Positions 11,166 through 22,238 of a stretch of 64,000 nt of DNA are shown here, piece by piece. Each line of letters starts with the position of its first letter. Position 1 is the first letter of the stretch. The stretch is from Heterocephalus glaber (taxonomy: Eukaryota; Chordata; Mammalia; Rodentia; Bathyergidae). A program made the translations under genes and the position numbers. The notes beneath the pieces were generated by a model. That model did not search any database. It was not told the DNA's origin and saw only the letters and a list, made by a program, of their open reading frames with translations. The DNA lies in contig NW_004624801.1 in NCBI RefSeq assembly GCF_000247695.1, positions 1,464,875 through 1,528,874 on the forward strand, written 5' to 3'.

Positions 11166-12351
11166 AGACTTTTGAGCACCTCTGATTTCAAACAGGTTTG
11201 CCTCTTGCTTTGATACAGCTTTTCACACTTTTCCAGTTACTCAAACATCTTCACAGAAGGAGAGTTGAGTGAGCTCTTCTTCCTAAGTGCGTTCACACGT
11301 TTCATTTAATAAGTTTACCTACCATGATAGAGAATCTATATATTGAAACTTCCTGGGTAATCTGAGTAATTTGATTGAAAAATATACCGTGCTCCACACA
11401 TACCACGGTGGGATGTTGTCTCTCTTTAGCACTGATTAAGGATATTCACTCAGCAAACAGAAAAGAAATTTTATATCCATGAATCAATGTGATTAAAACC
11501 TCAAATTATACCTGGAAGACATTGTTTTTGAACCACTCTTTCATAGATTTGCAATGAAACAATGATGCATCTTGAAATTGTATACAATAGATATTTAAAT
11601 TCTGAAACCTGCTCAATAATGTGTTCTATTTTATATACAAAAGAGATACATTACATTCATCATCATGGAGCTGTTTACTGGGGATGACATTTTTGTTTTG
11701 CATAGTGGAGAATGGTCCCTAGCATTTAGCTTACTTTTCTTACTCACTATTTGTTAAGAATAAAGTAAGATTCAGTAAATTGGGCTTTAAGGGTAATCTT
11801 CATTTATTATGTCAGTGGAATAGGAAAACTTTAACTACTTATTATTAAAGGAGTTAAAACTCAAAGGTTTGAACTTTGGTCTGTATCTCTTCACTATCTA
11901 AGCTAACTGGACAACCAGGTATTAGTAACTCATTGCTTTCATTTATTTGAATATTGTTATTAGTGTCATCAACTTGCTCTTTTTTGTGACTATCAAATAT
12001 TTTTGAAATGGAATATTTAATGGCAACCTCTATCTAGACTCATAAACAACAGAGCAATTGGGGAAAAGAGGAACATTAATCAAACATGAAAGCAGAGAAT
12101 ATTCTGATCTACAAGAGCAACAAAAAAGAAACAGTACCAAATATTGTTGTAGCACCTCCAAGAAACAATCAACACAACTTTTCAGTAATTCATTTTCTCT
12201 TTTCCTGTCTGTCAAAGGAACAATGAAATAAAACAGCAGAGACTTGGTAGAGTTGCTTCTCCACGACAGCAATCATTGCTGATTTGCTGGACATGGTCTT
12301 CAAAGTGGGAAAATGTGTACCAAAAAAAGCAGCTGCTTTCCCTGAAGGATT

Positions 12352-12352
<1 letters not shown>
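11166..12352. other. Unassigned AT-rich DNA
   Basis: No gene or clear repeat. The minus-strand frames near 12030-12426 include translation of the adjacent CA repeat and are not genes. Confidence 0.35.

Positions 12353-12397
<45 letters not shown>
12353..12397. repeat. (CA)n microsatellite
   Basis: About 22 uninterrupted CA dinucleotides, likely length-polymorphic. Confidence 0.97.
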
Positions 12398-12400
<3 letters not shown>

Positions 12401-12806
12401 ACTTCTCCAGCTGAATGAATTATCATTCATTCATATTTCTCATGAAAATGATGAGCCCCAAAAAGAGCATCACATCCACTGAACCCACTGATGGTGCATC
12501 CATGGAGGTAAAACATTAAGTCACTATTATTTGTGAGCTTGGGTCAGATGAAAAGGGACAGGGACAATAGATGAAACTGGAGATTAGGAAGCAAAAAAGG
12601 AAGAGAAATGAAAACCAGGCTTCTGTAATTCTTGATCACTGTTAAGCATAGCAGGAGCCACAATTAGAGAAGTAAATCTTGAGAAAATGTGATGGTCACA
12701 CGTCTGGGCTACACACCAGGTAATTTGCCATGGAAAAAAATAAGTGAAGGTTTATTTTGCTATGAAATAATGTACTCTACTTGGCTGAATTGCCAGTAAA
12801 GCAATA
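12398..12806. other. Unassigned DNA
   Basis: Nothing recognised between the CA repeat and the ID SINE. Confidence 0.3.
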
Positions 12807-12824
12807 GAAAAACTACAGAATCCA

Positions 12825-12910
12825 GGGCCGGGGATTTAGCTCAGTGGTTTCGCTGCCTGCTGCACAAGCGCAAGGACCTGAATTTGATCCCTGGTACCAA
12901 AAAAAAAAAA
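12825..12910 (+). mobile_element. ID-like tRNA-derived SINE with exact 18-bp target-site duplication
   Basis: GGCCGGGGATTTAGCTCAG begins the element, giving A box TAGCTCAGTGG. A tRNA-Ala-like anticodon region with CTGCACAAGCGCAAGG follows, then a B box near GAATTTGATCCC, GGTACC and A(12). The direct repeat gaaaaactacagaatcca flanks it perfectly (12807-12824 and 12911-12928). Intact duplications and a pure A tail mark a comparatively young insertion. It is a SINE and not a tRNA gene: there is no proper acceptor stem and it has the SINE tail. Confidence 0.92.
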
Positions 12911-13017
12911 GAAAAACTACAGAATCCATCTCTGCTCTGGGAATAAAACATTGGGGAACTTTTGTAAGCAGAAAAGGGGGTCTGGTCTGAGTTTCCTTCC
13001 CTTCAAAAACCATCTTC

Positions 13018-13142
13018 GAGCTGGGCGTGGTGGTACACGCTTGTAATCCCAGTACTTGGGAGGCTGAGACAGAAGGATTGCCTTGAGTTCGAGGTCAGCC
13101 TGGGCTACATAGTGAGACCCTGCCTCAAAAAGCAAAAAGATA
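13018..13142 (+). mobile_element. B1 SINE (7SL-derived monomer, no internal duplication)
   Basis: GAGCTGGGCGTGGTGGTACA, then 'cttgtaatcccagtacttgg', 'gaggctgagacagaaggatt', 'gagttcgaggtcagcctggg', 'ctacatagtgagaccctgcc' and an A-rich tail. This is the complete B1 order, about 125 bp. The 29-bp internal duplication typical of murine B1 is absent between 'cagcctggg' and 'ctacatagtgagacc'. Approximate flanking repeats (ttcaaaaaccatcttc / ttcaaaaatcttc) agree with L1-driven insertion. Confidence 0.92.
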
Positions 13143-14066
13143 AAAACAAATAAAATTCAAAAATCTTCAAATGATACTGAGTGATCTATGTAGTAGCCTC
13201 AGAGACAAAAGTTACTTTTCTTTCTAAGTTCCCAGCCTCAAAACAACTCAGAAGTCAACATTAAGAAAACAAACATTTTGTGGAGAGAACTTGCTTTATA
13301 ACTAACATTGGGGGGTGGGTATTGGTTCTAGATGATCTGGTGGTAAAGACCCCAAAAAAGATTTGTTCCATCTTCAGCATAAATTCTCTGAGCTGGGATC
13401 TCTAAGCATCTAAATTTCTGTCCATGATGATTTGCTGCTTTAACAGAAAGCCTTTTGTTTCTCTAGGAAGCTCAAGTTAAAACAGCAGTTACCTAGAATA
13501 GGAGCACAGTAGCTAGCGGAACAATTCAATTAGATGACAAGATAGTCTTCCAACGTGAAAGCTGGCTGAGCACACCCCTATGAGGAAATGTTAACCTGGG
13601 TAAGTTCTACAAAGAAAGAAAGGAGCGTACATCGAAATCGGAAGCAGGAACTTCTATCCAGAGAAATCAGCAACATGCCTACCATTAATGGATAGTAAAA
13701 TGGGAAGATTACAAAAAAAACGGGCAGGGGCTATATGCATACTTGCCTGTACTATTCTAACTTAGCTCCATGCTTGCATCACCTTCGGACTCTGCAATCT
13801 AGATGTCTCATAGTCTGACCAATTTTTCAGTGATACATTTATAGAATGTATTCTATTTACAGCGAATCATTGGCTTATTGTAACTCTACCTTTTTGATAG
13901 CCCACTTCTTGCCCATCTATGTTTCTGACCTAGAGCACAGAACAGCACACTTGGGAGTACCAGGCAGAGTTCTCTCCAAATCACAAACAAGGTAGAGCTT
14001 CTTCATGTCTTAGAAAAAGAGGAGGTAACTTTAAGGGAAAGATTGCTAAACTGGGACACGCACATC
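13143..14066. other. Unassigned DNA
   Basis: About 0.9 kb with no recognised gene or repeat. Confidence 0.35.
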
Positions 14067-14331
14067 AAAAATGAGAGGGCCAAAGGGGTAGGGGAATGGA
14101 AGGGGTAGGAGAAAGGAAAGAAGGGAAAGGAAAAATTAGGAGAAAAGGAAAAATTGGAAACAAAGTCTTTGTAAATAAGGAAGGCTGGAAGGGGTGAAGG
14201 GAGGGCAGGAAATGGGAAAAAAATAAGAACCAAGATTCATCATGTAAAGGTACAAGTTTCCAATGATAAAAGTAAATGTATTGTATACCTAAAATGTACC
14301 ATTAAAAGAATCTAAGGGGAAAAAAATGAGA
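14067..14331 (+). mobile_element. LINE-1 3' UTR fragment with polypurine tract
   Basis: A G/A-only stretch (about 14100-14225) is followed by 'aagaaccaagattcatcatg', 'gtaaaggtacaagtttccaa' and 'tatacctaaaatgtacc', the same 3' UTR as at 5695, 36387 and 53784. A 10-bp direct repeat aaaaatgaga (14067-14076 and 14322-14331) fits a severely 5'-truncated insertion, although A-rich duplications are easy to match by chance. Confidence 0.82.
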
Positions 14332-16249
14332 CTCATAATTTGAAAAACGGCATGGGAAATGTCTACACATGAGCCAGGTACATGTTGTTTTTCCTGAAGT
14401 CTTAGTACTCAACCCTTTAGGGCCCAGAGTGAAGACTGCCAGGCTTACATAGTGTGTATCCCAGAACTATGTTTACACACTATATTTACAGCTACGCCTT
14501 TATTAACGCCTCTGGGAGCCCTTTTGTTAGACACTAGAGACCTGAGATGATAAGGAACAATTTTCCCCCAGAATGAGGAATAAGAGACACAGAAAAAGGT
14601 ACTTAGTAGAAAAGAGAGGTATGTTTTATTAATCAAAATAATGAAAAAATAGATTAATAATTTGAGTTGACTGTCCTAGTGACATTATTTCTATAAATAT
14701 ATAAAATTTAAAATAAATATTTCCAAGTGCTTTTTCAGTAGTAGGGGAGGGTTTTTCATGTTGCAACTGTACTCTGATCACAAAGGGAATTGAGCATAAG
14801 TTTTTTTCTATGCAAGTCCGTTGTCTGGAGTTAGAAAATGAATGTCACTTTGTAAAGACAAATGCTAAATATATCATTTCAGGGTGAAGACAATGACCTT
14901 GGTCTCATTAGCAACATGTGATAAGCAACAGAGATGATTACCATCCTAAAATGACATAGAAAGTTAAATTTGTGGGTTAATTTTATTCTTGGGCATTAAT
15001 AAAACTTTTCCTAAATTGGTATGAGAGGGGTTCCAGCACTCCCTACCAACGGTGTGATATTAGGGTATGTGCCCAAATCTCTGCAGCTATTACAATAATA
15101 GTAATTTGTGGGGGTGTTGGGCAGAGGTATATATGAGATGGACATCAGAAATAAGGGCTTCTAGAGCCACAAGGCTAAAACCTCCTGGAGTGCATGGTTA
15201 GGAATTCAAAGATAGCCTCCTGGGCCATATTTAACAGATCATCCTCAGTGTCCCCTGTGCTCCCCCATCACCTACAGGACCCCTGCCTTTCTTCTTTCTT
15301 TGATCCTTGCTTTAGGATCACAAGAGGCCACACAGGCTTCAGTGTGAGGCTGTCTTTTGAGACTTTCTCACACTCAGGGGTCTCAGTTAATGGCAGCTCC
15401 TCTCGGCTCTCTCAGAGTATGGATTGGACATTGACTCTGAGTAATCTTTGTGCCATGGTTGTGAACTGCGACTAATATTGTTTTTTGGTATGTTGGGGCA
15501 AAGAAAAGAAGAGTTGGGGGGAGCATATTCTAAAACGTATACCTTAAATCCTTAGATGAAAATCGTTATGCACATTTCATCACTATCACTATTATTTTAG
15601 CTATTATCATCCGTGATTTGCCCACTTGGTCGATTTTCTGAGGTCTCTCTGCAAAACTGAAGATAGTCTCAAATTCCTGAAACTCACAGGAATGAAAACA
15701 AATTGGTTAGCAAATTTCCTACTTAAAAATATTGAAGGGAAAATTGGACAAAGGGATGGTTTGAGTTTGTTTTCCTCTTCAGTTGTGTTGCAAATAGTTC
15801 CCCCAGTGAAACCTTGGAATTTCCTCCAGTCTGTTCCCTATTACCTCTGTGGGAAAATTGTGAAAAATCAATCTGTTTTCCGCATAACCATATTACATCC
15901 CATTATTTGAGGAATGCCAAATGCAAACCCCAATGACCAACAATATCAATCTTTTCCCTCTAGTTTCCAAGTTTCATTTCAGCAGTAGTTATGAAAAAGA
16001 AAGTGTAGGCAAAATATCATTCCACCCCCAGGCAATTGCAGACTTTAATTAGAATTTAAATAGCATAAACTACTGTATACTCTTTAGACCTGGATATATC
16101 CCTGACCTTGAGAGTCACGTGAGGTTCCTATGACTGTGATACATTTTAGAAGTGAATGAAGAATGGAGTTTGTGGCAGGCAGAACCCGATGTGTATCATC
16201 CAATTGACAATACAAATTAAGTTAATGCTAGGCTAAGATTGGGATTTTT
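14332..16249. other. Unassigned single-copy-like DNA
   Basis: About 1.9 kb without a recognised repeat. The plus-strand frames 15194-15475 (93 codons) and 15626-15910 (94 codons) have no domain that I recognise and no supporting splice or start context. I treat them as chance. Confidence 0.35.
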
Positions 16250-16334
16250 GGAAGAAAAGAAGGAAGGAAGGAAGGAAGGAAGAAAAAAGAAAGAGAGAAA
16301 GAAAGGAAGGAGGGAGGGAAGGAGGGAGGAAGAA
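16250..16334. repeat. Polypurine (GGAA/GAAA/GGGA)n tract
   Basis: Tandem GAAG units grade into GAAA and GGAG. There are no pyrimidines over about 75 bases, a tract able to adopt triplex-like conformations. Confidence 0.95.
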
Positions 16335-16850
16335 ATATTCCAAATAAACGTGAGACCCTCTTTTGAGTTATTTCTGATGTGATTCCATAAAAAAGTTAGG
16401 ACTCAGGGTTGTATCACATATTTTCATGCCTTAAGGAAATTTTTAATGAAACAATGCAGTTTGGGGTAAGATTTTCTTTCTTTCTTAAAGATAAAATTGC
16501 CGAGAAAATGCAACCTTGCTAAGTTAGTAATGCTCATTATTCAGTATCTTCTATGTATAAGTATCAGGTGCATTTTCTAATTTTACAATTAAAAGAACTG
16601 CTGAAAATATAACAATTTATGAGAAGAAAGAAGAAAGGCAGAAAGAAAGAAATTTCAATATATTTTTCGCCCATTCATTGTATGATTTTTTTTACTAAGA
16701 GCTAGTATTTTTGCCTAGTCCTTTTGTTTGTTCAAAGTCTCTCATCTCACTTTTTCATAGTAATCAATGAAGACAGCTTACGGCTTTACCTGTCTCCTTG
16801 CACAAGCAGTCAAAGATTTTTGCGGACAATTATCATCTTTCAAACTCATC
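16335..16850. other. Unassigned DNA
   Basis: Nothing recognised; a short GAAA-rich patch occurs at 16620-16650. Confidence 0.3.
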
Positions 16851-16925
16851 TAGAATCTTGATCAAACTCAGGACCTTGCACTTGCGAGCTAGGCGGTGGC
16901 ACCACTGAGCTAAATCTCTGGCCCA
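16851..16925 (-). mobile_element. ID-like tRNA-derived SINE (older copy)
   Basis: The minus strand reads GGGCCAGAGATTTAGCTCAG, then a tRNA-like body and GAGTTTGATCAAG, lacking the A tail and a visible duplication. This suggests an older or truncated copy of the same family. Confidence 0.8.
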
Positions 16926-17030
16926 TTTTCTTATATTTTTGTATGCTGGTCATGAGGGAAAAGGCTGTATCTTTGGGAGGAGAGCAAAGATAGTGGCATT
17001 TGATTTTAAAAGCCCTTAATTCTTCAGTCA

Positions 17031-17143
17031 ATCTTTCTTCTCCTTCCCCTCCTCTGTCTTCTCCTTTTCTTTCCCCCCTCCCCCTTTCCCTAACCCTCCC
17101 CCGGCCCCTCCTCCCTCCTCCTTGTCCTTCTTCTTCTCCTTAC
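17031..17143. repeat. Pyrimidine-rich low-complexity tract
   Basis: CTTCTCC/CCCTCC-type sequence with almost no purines; the minus-strand frame through it (Arg and Glu runs) is an artefact. Confidence 0.9.
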
Positions 17144-17284
17144 CATATCAAAACCAACTACTTCCAGGTTCTTATGAGATAAATATATGCAATTTTCCCT
17201 CAACATTATACAACTTTTAGCGATGGCAGCCCATTCAGCATTGAACTTGTGTTTTCCACCTAAGTCTGCATACCTGATCTGCCC

Positions 17285-17480
17285 TAAGCTTCTTATGCAC
17301 TTGGACAAGCTGTCAGACTTCTCCACTACAGTTTCCACATCTGTTGATGGAGGTGGTCATCTTCCTCCTGCAAGAGCATCGTTCTGAGCATAAAATGAGA
17401 TAATATATTTGTAAGAACTTAGAGCTTTGCCCATGCTAAGAGCTCAGTAAATGTTGGACAACTATATAAAAGTTTGTAAT
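17285..17480 (+). mobile_element. MIR SINE (sense), 3' part
   Basis: 'cttggacaagctgtcagact', 'acagtttccacatctg', 'aaaatgagataatatatttg' and 'ctaagagctcagtaaatgtt' follow the MIR consensus order with about a quarter of positions changed. Confidence 0.65.
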
Positions 17481-18973
17481 TATTTTCATCTAACATTTTA
17501 GTGATATAGGATAATTATAAAAATGATTCTTTGATTTTCTTGTATCAATATTCTAAATTTCAATGTCAAAATAGGGCATTAATAGAAATCATTGAAAATA
17601 GAATATAAAATCCACTTATTCATGAACAACCATTTTATATAGTTCAGTTTTGGTTATGATTACTAGAGGCCAAAGCTTCATCTGGATGCCCTTAGAGATC
17701 CTTGGAGCCTATGCAAAGTAAAATGCCCTCTTTCCACTTATGTCTGCTAAAAACCTAATAATTATAAAACCCCTCTGAGTGTATGACATTCTATTTCCAC
17801 TAAAGATAACATCCAGATAAATTGTCTTTTCAGCCTCCAACTATTAAAATATGTTGGAGAGGTCATCATTGGATTTCAATAACTTCTAATTGAAAGAAAA
17901 ACCGTGTTTGCCCTTTCAGCTTATTTCACATCCCCCAAATGTGAAGAATGGTGACCTTTCTGGCTGTGGCACGGACAGTGGTTTTGGTGGTTGATGAGTG
18001 GAATCTGAGACCTGTCATAAACCTCCATCACCATGCAGATGTGGGAGGGAGGGAGGGATCACCCCACTCCCATGCAGCACATGGGCTTTCTAAATAATCG
18101 TCCCACCATCCACAGTCCTGAGCACAAAGGGAGCTTTTCTTCACCTAGTCTAAGGGAGTCACTGTTCTCAGGGTAGAGTGTTGGACCAGATTAACTAGCA
18201 GGGTCCCCAAGTGCCAAACTCTGCAGAAGGATAATGAATGGGCAACAAGAAAAAGTTGGAGTCTTCGTTTCTATAAATACCATTTCTTTTTGGCATCCAT
18301 TCTACAAATTAAGCTAATCAGGGGCCTCTCCGTAGAGATGTAACTATGGACCATATATACAAGGTGATCTGTGTGTAGCTATGGAGCTATGTTCCTAGTT
18401 CCCATACTTCTCAGAACTATGATTTTTAAACCTTTCACATCTTCACTGCCTTGGTGTTTCGTGTTACTTTCCTGTGAAAAACTTCCCCTTCTCTCCTTTC
18501 CCTTCTCCCTCTTTCCTTTCTTTGTTTTCTTTTTCCTTCTAGATCATGTGAAAGTATAAAAATAAAACAAAGGTGAAACACATTTGCCTCTATTTTCAAG
18601 TAGGAAGGAGACTCGCCTCAAAACAGGGAGACTCCCTTACAGCCAAGAGGACTGACAAATTCTTGTGGCTTTCTCCAAAAGTCAAACCAAAATCTAACCA
18701 GCAGCCAGGCTTAGTTCTGGCAACCTTGCTTTGCCTGGAAATGAGTGCAATCATATCCTAATAGCTATTTGGATAATTGTTCATATGAGTGATCTGCCAA
18801 CTAATGTTGGAAACAAATCCTTATTACAAATATAGCATGCAATCTAATCTGGAATATATTAAAATGCGATTTCTATAGCTGCTTATTTCTAAACTGAAAT
18901 AACAAAACCATCTATCACATTTGTTTCTAAGGAAAAGAATATTTCCAGTACAATGGCAGTATGTAAATATGTA
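17481..18973. other. Unassigned DNA
   Basis: About 1.5 kb with no recognised gene. A GGGA-rich run occurs at 18043-18056 and a pyrimidine-rich patch at 18485-18540. Confidence 0.35.
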
Positions 18974-19031
18974 GTAAAATCTTTAATATTTTAAATAAGA
19001 AAGTAAAAGCTTTAATATTTTAAATAAAAAA
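18974..19031. repeat. 29-bp tandem duplication (two units)
   Basis: Two adjacent 29-bp units (18974-19002 and 19003-19031), each containing ctttaatattttaaataa, differ at only two positions (T/G at base 7 and G/A at base 27). Confidence 0.9.
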
Positions 19032-19735
19032 TTATGTCTGACCATACTGTTTTATTCGAGCCCTATCTTGTGAATCAATATTGGGTCAAAGAAGGGTTTT
19101 ATTTTATTTTTTCTAATAGAGGACTATAATATAAATGTTTGTGGATACAAGTTACCAGTGACTCACTTTAACCCCTTGTACTGTAAATGAACTGAAAGTC
19201 TGCATGGACCCATGACACCTGTGGAGGTTGACCTATGGTGCCAGAAAGGAGAGGTGGATTCGTAAGTCTACTTCTCAGAGACCTAGGCCTGGGATAGAGT
19301 TAAATGTAAAACTCCCAAAGATTTCCTCACTTTCAGGTACAAGTCTGGGAACTTAAGTGCTGTCAGGGGAATCTTTAGCTCTTCCTATAATATTAAAGGT
19401 AGAGTAGAAAGCTTTTTGCCATAGTTTCATTAAAAAGTCCTGGGGCACAGAGAAGAATATGTCTTTGCACTATGACAGTCTGTGTTTGCACCCCTTGTGG
19501 GGAGTCGGAGGTAACTTGCATTCCTTTCCTGAACTTCAATGTCTCTGTTGCTGTAATAAGAATCAGAAAGCCAGTTCACAGAGTTATCAGGGTAATTAAA
19601 CGAAAGAGCACAGACCAGATGACAAGCACAAAGAAGGACAGGGTACACAGGAGTGATGCTTTGTGGAAAGGGAGCACGGTGTGGAGCTTGGAACACAGGT
19701 CGTGGTGCCCTGCTACCTGGTCTCATGGACTCCAT
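19032..19735. other. Unassigned DNA
   Basis: No gene recognised. The 116-codon plus frame 19472-19822 and the 101-codon minus frame 19430-19735 overlap each other and lack domains; the plus frame also runs into a MIR. Confidence 0.35.
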
Positions 19736-19880
19736 GGTCAGATTGCTCTAGCTACTCAGATGGGGATAAGTTTCACAACCACTTTCTTGGGCCTCAGTGT
19801 TTTCATTCTCAAATGGGGATAATAATATTATGGAGGGCAAAAGGTTGGTGTCTGGATTTGGTGAGTTAGTGTTATAAAGA
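19736..19880 (+). mobile_element. MIR-type SINE fragment (sense)
   Basis: 'gggcctcagtgttttcattc' and tcaaatggggataataatat match the MIR segment CCTCAGTTTCCTCATCTGTAAAATGGGGATAATAAT (split here) in order. Confidence 0.6.
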
Positions 19881-20107
19881 TTTCAAAGGGGCTGTGCATA
19901 ATGAGGTTTCAATACAACTATTGCCACTGTTGTTGTTCTATTTGAGTGGAGAAGTCAAGTTTCCAGATGCAATCCCCACTGATTATTCAGCCTGCCACTG
20001 CTTGCTTTTGTTCCCTCTTTTTCCTCTCTTCCTTTCATCTTTTTCTCCCTAGAACTAAAAGGTGCATAGCCTCTTTTAGGATTTGATTTTCTGTGGGTCT
20101 TCCCTAT
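19881..20107. other. Unassigned short stretch
   Basis: Nothing recognised apart from a pyrimidine-rich patch near 20010-20050. Confidence 0.3.
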
Positions 20108-20137
20108 GTGCAACAACAACAACAACAACAACAACAA
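20108..20137. repeat. (CAA)n microsatellite
   Basis: Nine or so CAA units in a row. Confidence 0.95.
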
Positions 20138-20224
20138 AACTGGAAGTGCTTACAAGTAAAATTGTCTATAGGAGGAAATGATATTTTTTCCTCACAAAGT
20201 AATTAAACATGATCCCATTTGCCA

Positions 20225-20345
20225 TTTTTAATCACTTCCCTAAATTGAATTCACTCTAAATTTAATAAATAGTTGAATGATGCATTGTATTAGGCACTGT
20301 ATTAAGCACAATGACAATGGAATGGTAACAATTGTCTATAATTCT
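20225..20345 (-). mobile_element. L2 LINE fragment (antisense)
   Basis: 'aataaatagttgaatgatgc' and 'attaggcactgtattaagca' resemble antisense L2 3' sequence (the ATTTATTGAGTGCCTACT / AGGCACTGTGCTAAGCAC region). Old and short. Confidence 0.4.
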
Positions 20346-20647
20346 TAGTTCAGAAGGGAAGATGCATAGGAAAGTAACAAATGGATATTAAGAGGGAGGA
20401 GAGGTTATTTCCATCTGCTTATTGGAGTAACTGATATGGTCAGGTATTCCTAATTACTGTCATTTTAAGAGAACTAGTGGTAAATGATCAACACCTTCGT
20501 AAAATGATGAAGAAATATACAACATCGATAAACAGAGCCAGAATCAAAATGGACCCCATGATTCAACCCTAATGAAGAAGATCTCAGTTTGCTGTATAGC
20601 CCTCAGGTACCAGGAATTGCTCTTGTGATTTTTCCATGTGAAATTCT
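20346..20647. other. Unassigned DNA
   Basis: Nothing recognised. Confidence 0.3.
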
Positions 20648-20825
20648 CGCTCTCTCTCTCTCTCTCTCTCNNNNNNNNNNNNNNNNNNNNNNNNNNNNNN
20701 NNNNNNNNNNNNNNNNNNNNNNNNNNNNNNNNNNNNNNNNNNNNNNNNNNNNNNNNNNNNNNNNNNNNNNNNNNNNNNNNNNNNNCTCCTCCTCCTCCTT
20801 CTCCTCCTCCTCCTCCTCCTTCCCC
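20648..20825. repeat. Polypyrimidine microsatellite with assembly gap
   Basis: (CT)n at 20648-20670 runs into 115 undetermined bases (20671-20785) and then (CTC/CTT)n to 20825. The gap lies inside the repeat, so its true length is unknown. All open frames crossing it are artefacts. Confidence 0.97.
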
Positions 20826-21060
20826 TCCTGAGAGGATGAAAAATAAGTGGCATCTGTAGCTACAAAGGAACCTATGCCTAAAATACCAACACTCTGGATG
20901 CTGAGGCAGGAGGGTTACAAGTTCAAGTTCAAGCACAGTCTAAGAAACTTAATGAGATCCTGGCTGAAAATTTAAAAACTAAATAAGTAAAAAGGGATTG
21001 AATATGTAGCTGAGTGTGAAAGCTCTGGGTTCAAGCTACAGGACTAATAAAAAGAGTCCC
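20826..21060 (+). mobile_element. B1-ID composite SINE (degenerate)
   Basis: The left half is B1-like: 'gatgctgaggcaggagggtt', 'acaagttcaagttcaagcac' and 'aatgagatcctggctgaaaa', then an A-rich linker. The right half is ID-like: gggattgaatatgtagctga, 'gctctgggttcaagctacag'. This matches the dimeric B1-plus-ID SINEs of squirrel-like and some other rodents. Strongly diverged, hence old. Confidence 0.6.
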
Positions 21061-21569
21061 AGAGTAGTATATAGTACATAAAACTATGGAAAAAGATGAA
21101 CAGTTTGGGGCCCATTGTGGAAATCTTTGAGAAAGCAAATCCAATGCCCATGGTTCCTGGTCTTTAGCAGCTCCAGAATAGATAGGCAACTTCATTACAG
21201 ATAATACTGATGATATGGATGGATCATAAGGATGATGTGCAGAAACTGTGCAGTGTGCATGTCCCTGCCACTCAGATCTTGCCACTTTTTCCTTCACTTT
21301 TTAGTGATGTCACCTCCAGCCCTAGTCTCACATCCTCTGTTAGTGACTAATCCAGGTTGGTCCTGCTCAGGCAGCCTTGACTCCAGAGAGAAGCCTGGGC
21401 CCAAAGAAGTATTCAGTTTCAGTTCACTTCAGCTTTTGAAAACAAAAGGCTGTTGAAACCCCATAAGTGAGTCAAGCAAGTCAAACAACCTAGGGAACTA
21501 ATAAACCGCACTTCTGGGTATGTCTGGGTGGGTCACAGAAATGGGGTCACGCATACTGCATTTTGTTCT
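21061..21569. other. Unassigned DNA
   Basis: No gene recognised. Overlapping frames on opposite strands (21031-21297 and 21232-21456) have no domains. Confidence 0.3.
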
Positions 21570-21778
21570 GACTGCTTTCTTTCTGGCGCTGTTTTCCAGC
21601 TTTGCTTGCAGGCTCCAATAAACTAAGCAACTTTGTTCCTCCATGTCCTTTCTCCATGATGTTTCTGCCTTGGAGCCAGCCGGCTATGGATTGAGCCCTC
21701 TGAAACCATGAACCAAATAAATCTCTCTTCCTTCGACTTGTGTGTCAGCTATTTGGTCATAGCAATGGGAAATCTGTC
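21570..21778 (+). mobile_element. ERVL-MaLR-like LTR, 3' half (rodent family, copy 3)
   Basis: It shares 'atgatgtttctgccttggag', 'ccagccggctatggattgag', 'ccctctgaaaccatgaacca' and aataaatctctcttccttcg with the other copies and ends in 'catagcaatgggaaatctg'. The 5' half is missing. AATAAA here is the LTR polyadenylation signal position. Confidence 0.65.
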
Positions 21779-21841
21779 TGCGCAGTGGTTTTCTAGTTCA
21801 CAATAGGGCTCATGTCCAGAACAATTTCAGATTCCCTTCAG

Positions 21842-22238
21842 TGTCTTAGTTACTTACTCCTCACTGAGACAAATACTGACACCCACAATTTAAAGGAGGA
21901 AAGGTTTATTTCAGCTATCAGTTTGTAAAGTTTTCAGTTCATAATTGGCTGGCTCCAAGACAGAGCAGCATGGCAGAGGAGCTTGGCAGAAGAGAATTGC
22001 TGGCAAGCAGAGAGGGATCAAGGGAGGAGGAGGGATTACATATATGCCCTTCCAGGCCATACCCACAATGACCCTTCTCTTCCCACCAAGCTTCACCTCT
22101 CGACACCATACCCATTTATAAACTCATCAGTAGATTGATTGACTGATGAGGATCACAGCCCCATGATCTAAGCACCTCTCCTAAACACCTATGAGCTCAT
22201 GAAGATTTGGGGGGCACATTTAGATATAAAATATAACA
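21842..22238 (-). mobile_element. ERVL-MaLR-like solo LTR (rodent family, copy 4, full length)
   Basis: On the plus strand it begins TGTCTTAGTTACTTACTCC and ends in ATATAACA, so both TG...CA ends are present on the minus strand (about 397 bp). Reverse-complemented, it contains 'cttggagccagccaattatg', gctgaaataaacctttcctc and 'tttaaattgtgggtgtcag', aligning with copies 1, 2 and 5. No convincing 5-bp duplication flanks it. It lies only about 60 bases from copy 3 in opposite orientation. Confidence 0.68.

Noticed and set aside
12825..12910. tRNA gene (A and B boxes present)
   Set aside because: The tRNA-like body is followed by GGTACC and an A tail and is flanked by an 18-bp duplication; the same sequence recurs many times. 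It is a SINE.
20544..20936. 130-codon frame with Gly and Arg/Glu runs
   Set aside because: It crosses 115 undetermined bases and translates a microsatellite.
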